DNA of 6,978 bases, from assembly GCA_009839585.1 (NCBI GenBank), contig VXPI01000191.1:1-6978 (forward strand). The letters are read 5' to 3'. Numbering within the stretch: the first letter of the stretch is position 1; each line of letters starts with the position of its first letter. The stretch comes from Gammaproteobacteria bacterium. Its GTDB lineage: Bacteria; Pseudomonadota; Gammaproteobacteria; Arenicellales; Poriferihabitantaceae. Below, one piece after another: positions 6,746-6,978 of the stretch. A program made the position numbers and the translations under genes. Under the pieces are notes generated by a model, which ran no database searches, was not told the DNA's origin, and saw nothing but the letters and a program-made list of their open reading frames with translations.

Positions 6746-6978
6746 TGGAATGCTCTCGGTATGCGCTGGAAGGAAAGCTGGGGATTGAACCCGGCACGAT
6801 GAATTTTCGAGTGGTCGCCAATACAGGTTTCGCCAATTATGATCAGTGCAATGTTGGCTACGAAAGCAAGAAATTCCTGTTGTTGCTGTTGGAACTTTCC
6901 ACCTGAATCAGTGAAAATTGATTATTGGCAAATCATCTTGACCATGATATTTCAGAAAAGAATGGCAGCCTCTTGGAA
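6746..6978. other. Upstream region of the midA cluster, no supported gene
   Basis: This 233-bp stretch should contain the promoter of the minus-strand cluster. A CATAAT -10-like hexamer lies at 6836-6841 on the minus strand, but no good -35 is correctly spaced, so I do not call a promoter. A 53-codon plus-strand ORF (6745-6906) lacks a Shine-Dalgarno and resembles nothing I know. An open frame from GTG 6911 runs off the right edge and is too short to judge. Confidence 0.4.
6753..6757 (-). promoter_or_regulatory. Ribosome binding site supporting the TTG start of midA
   Basis: GAGAG on the minus strand lies 7 nt ahead of the TTG at 6745, the only conventional start codon available before the conserved part of MidA. 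Confidence 0.45.

Noticed and set aside
6775..6860. T-arm-like segment on the minus strand (GGGTTCAATCCCC around 6779-6793), suggesting a tRNA
   Set aside because: The T-stem has a mismatch, and I find no matching anticodon arm, D-arm or acceptor stem upstream. Likely chance.
6745..6906. 53-codon plus-strand ORF (MECSRYALEGKLG...LLLLLELST) divergent to midA
   Set aside because: No Shine-Dalgarno, no recognisable family, and it covers the region expected to hold the midA promoter and ribosome site.

Overview
The window is a compact stretch of ordinary-looking bacterial chromosome. It carries six essentially complete genes and one cut by the left edge, with almost no spare DNA between them. 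Base composition looks roughly balanced and even throughout. I see no transposase, integrase, CRISPR array, convincing tRNA or rRNA, or abrupt change in codon style. The combination of a CysQ-type nucleotidase, a ZapE-type ATPase, a Bcr/CflA transporter, a MetA-family acyltransferase, UppP and a MidA-type methyltransferase fits Gammaproteobacteria or a close proteobacterial lineage. I cannot name the genus.

Left part: cysQ (positions 1-211, minus strand, C-terminal part outside the window) and zapE (387-1496, plus strand) diverge from a control region at 212-386. That region holds a good sigma70-like promoter for zapE (309-337) and a perfect tandem 9-bp repeat just before the zapE start. The Bcr/CflA-type MFS transporter gene (1505-2731) follows zapE after 8 bp and is probably co-transcribed with it. 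It meets the minus-strand cluster tail to tail, with 8 bp between the stop codons.

Right part: reading right to left, the minus strand carries midA (6745-5579), uppP (5579-4782), an uncharacterised P-loop kinase-like protein (4750-3905) and metA (3819-2740). Spacings are a 1-nt TGATG overlap, 31 nt and 85 nt, as expected of an operon. The 85-nt gap before metA contains a 12-codon ORF with its own Shine-Dalgarno sequence, while metA has no clear one. The 233 bp from 6746 to the right edge is upstream sequence with no gene I can support.

Functions are mostly housekeeping: sulfur and PAP metabolism (cysQ), division-associated ATPase (zapE), small-molecule efflux (bcr-like), methionine biosynthesis (metA), recycling of the undecaprenyl carrier lipid (uppP) and a protein methyltransferase of the respiratory complex I assembly family (midA). 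I do not see a dramatic new system. The points most worth a second look are the uncharacterised kinase-like protein, the divergent MetA with altered residues around its acyl-CoA specificity position, and the possible leader ORF before metA.
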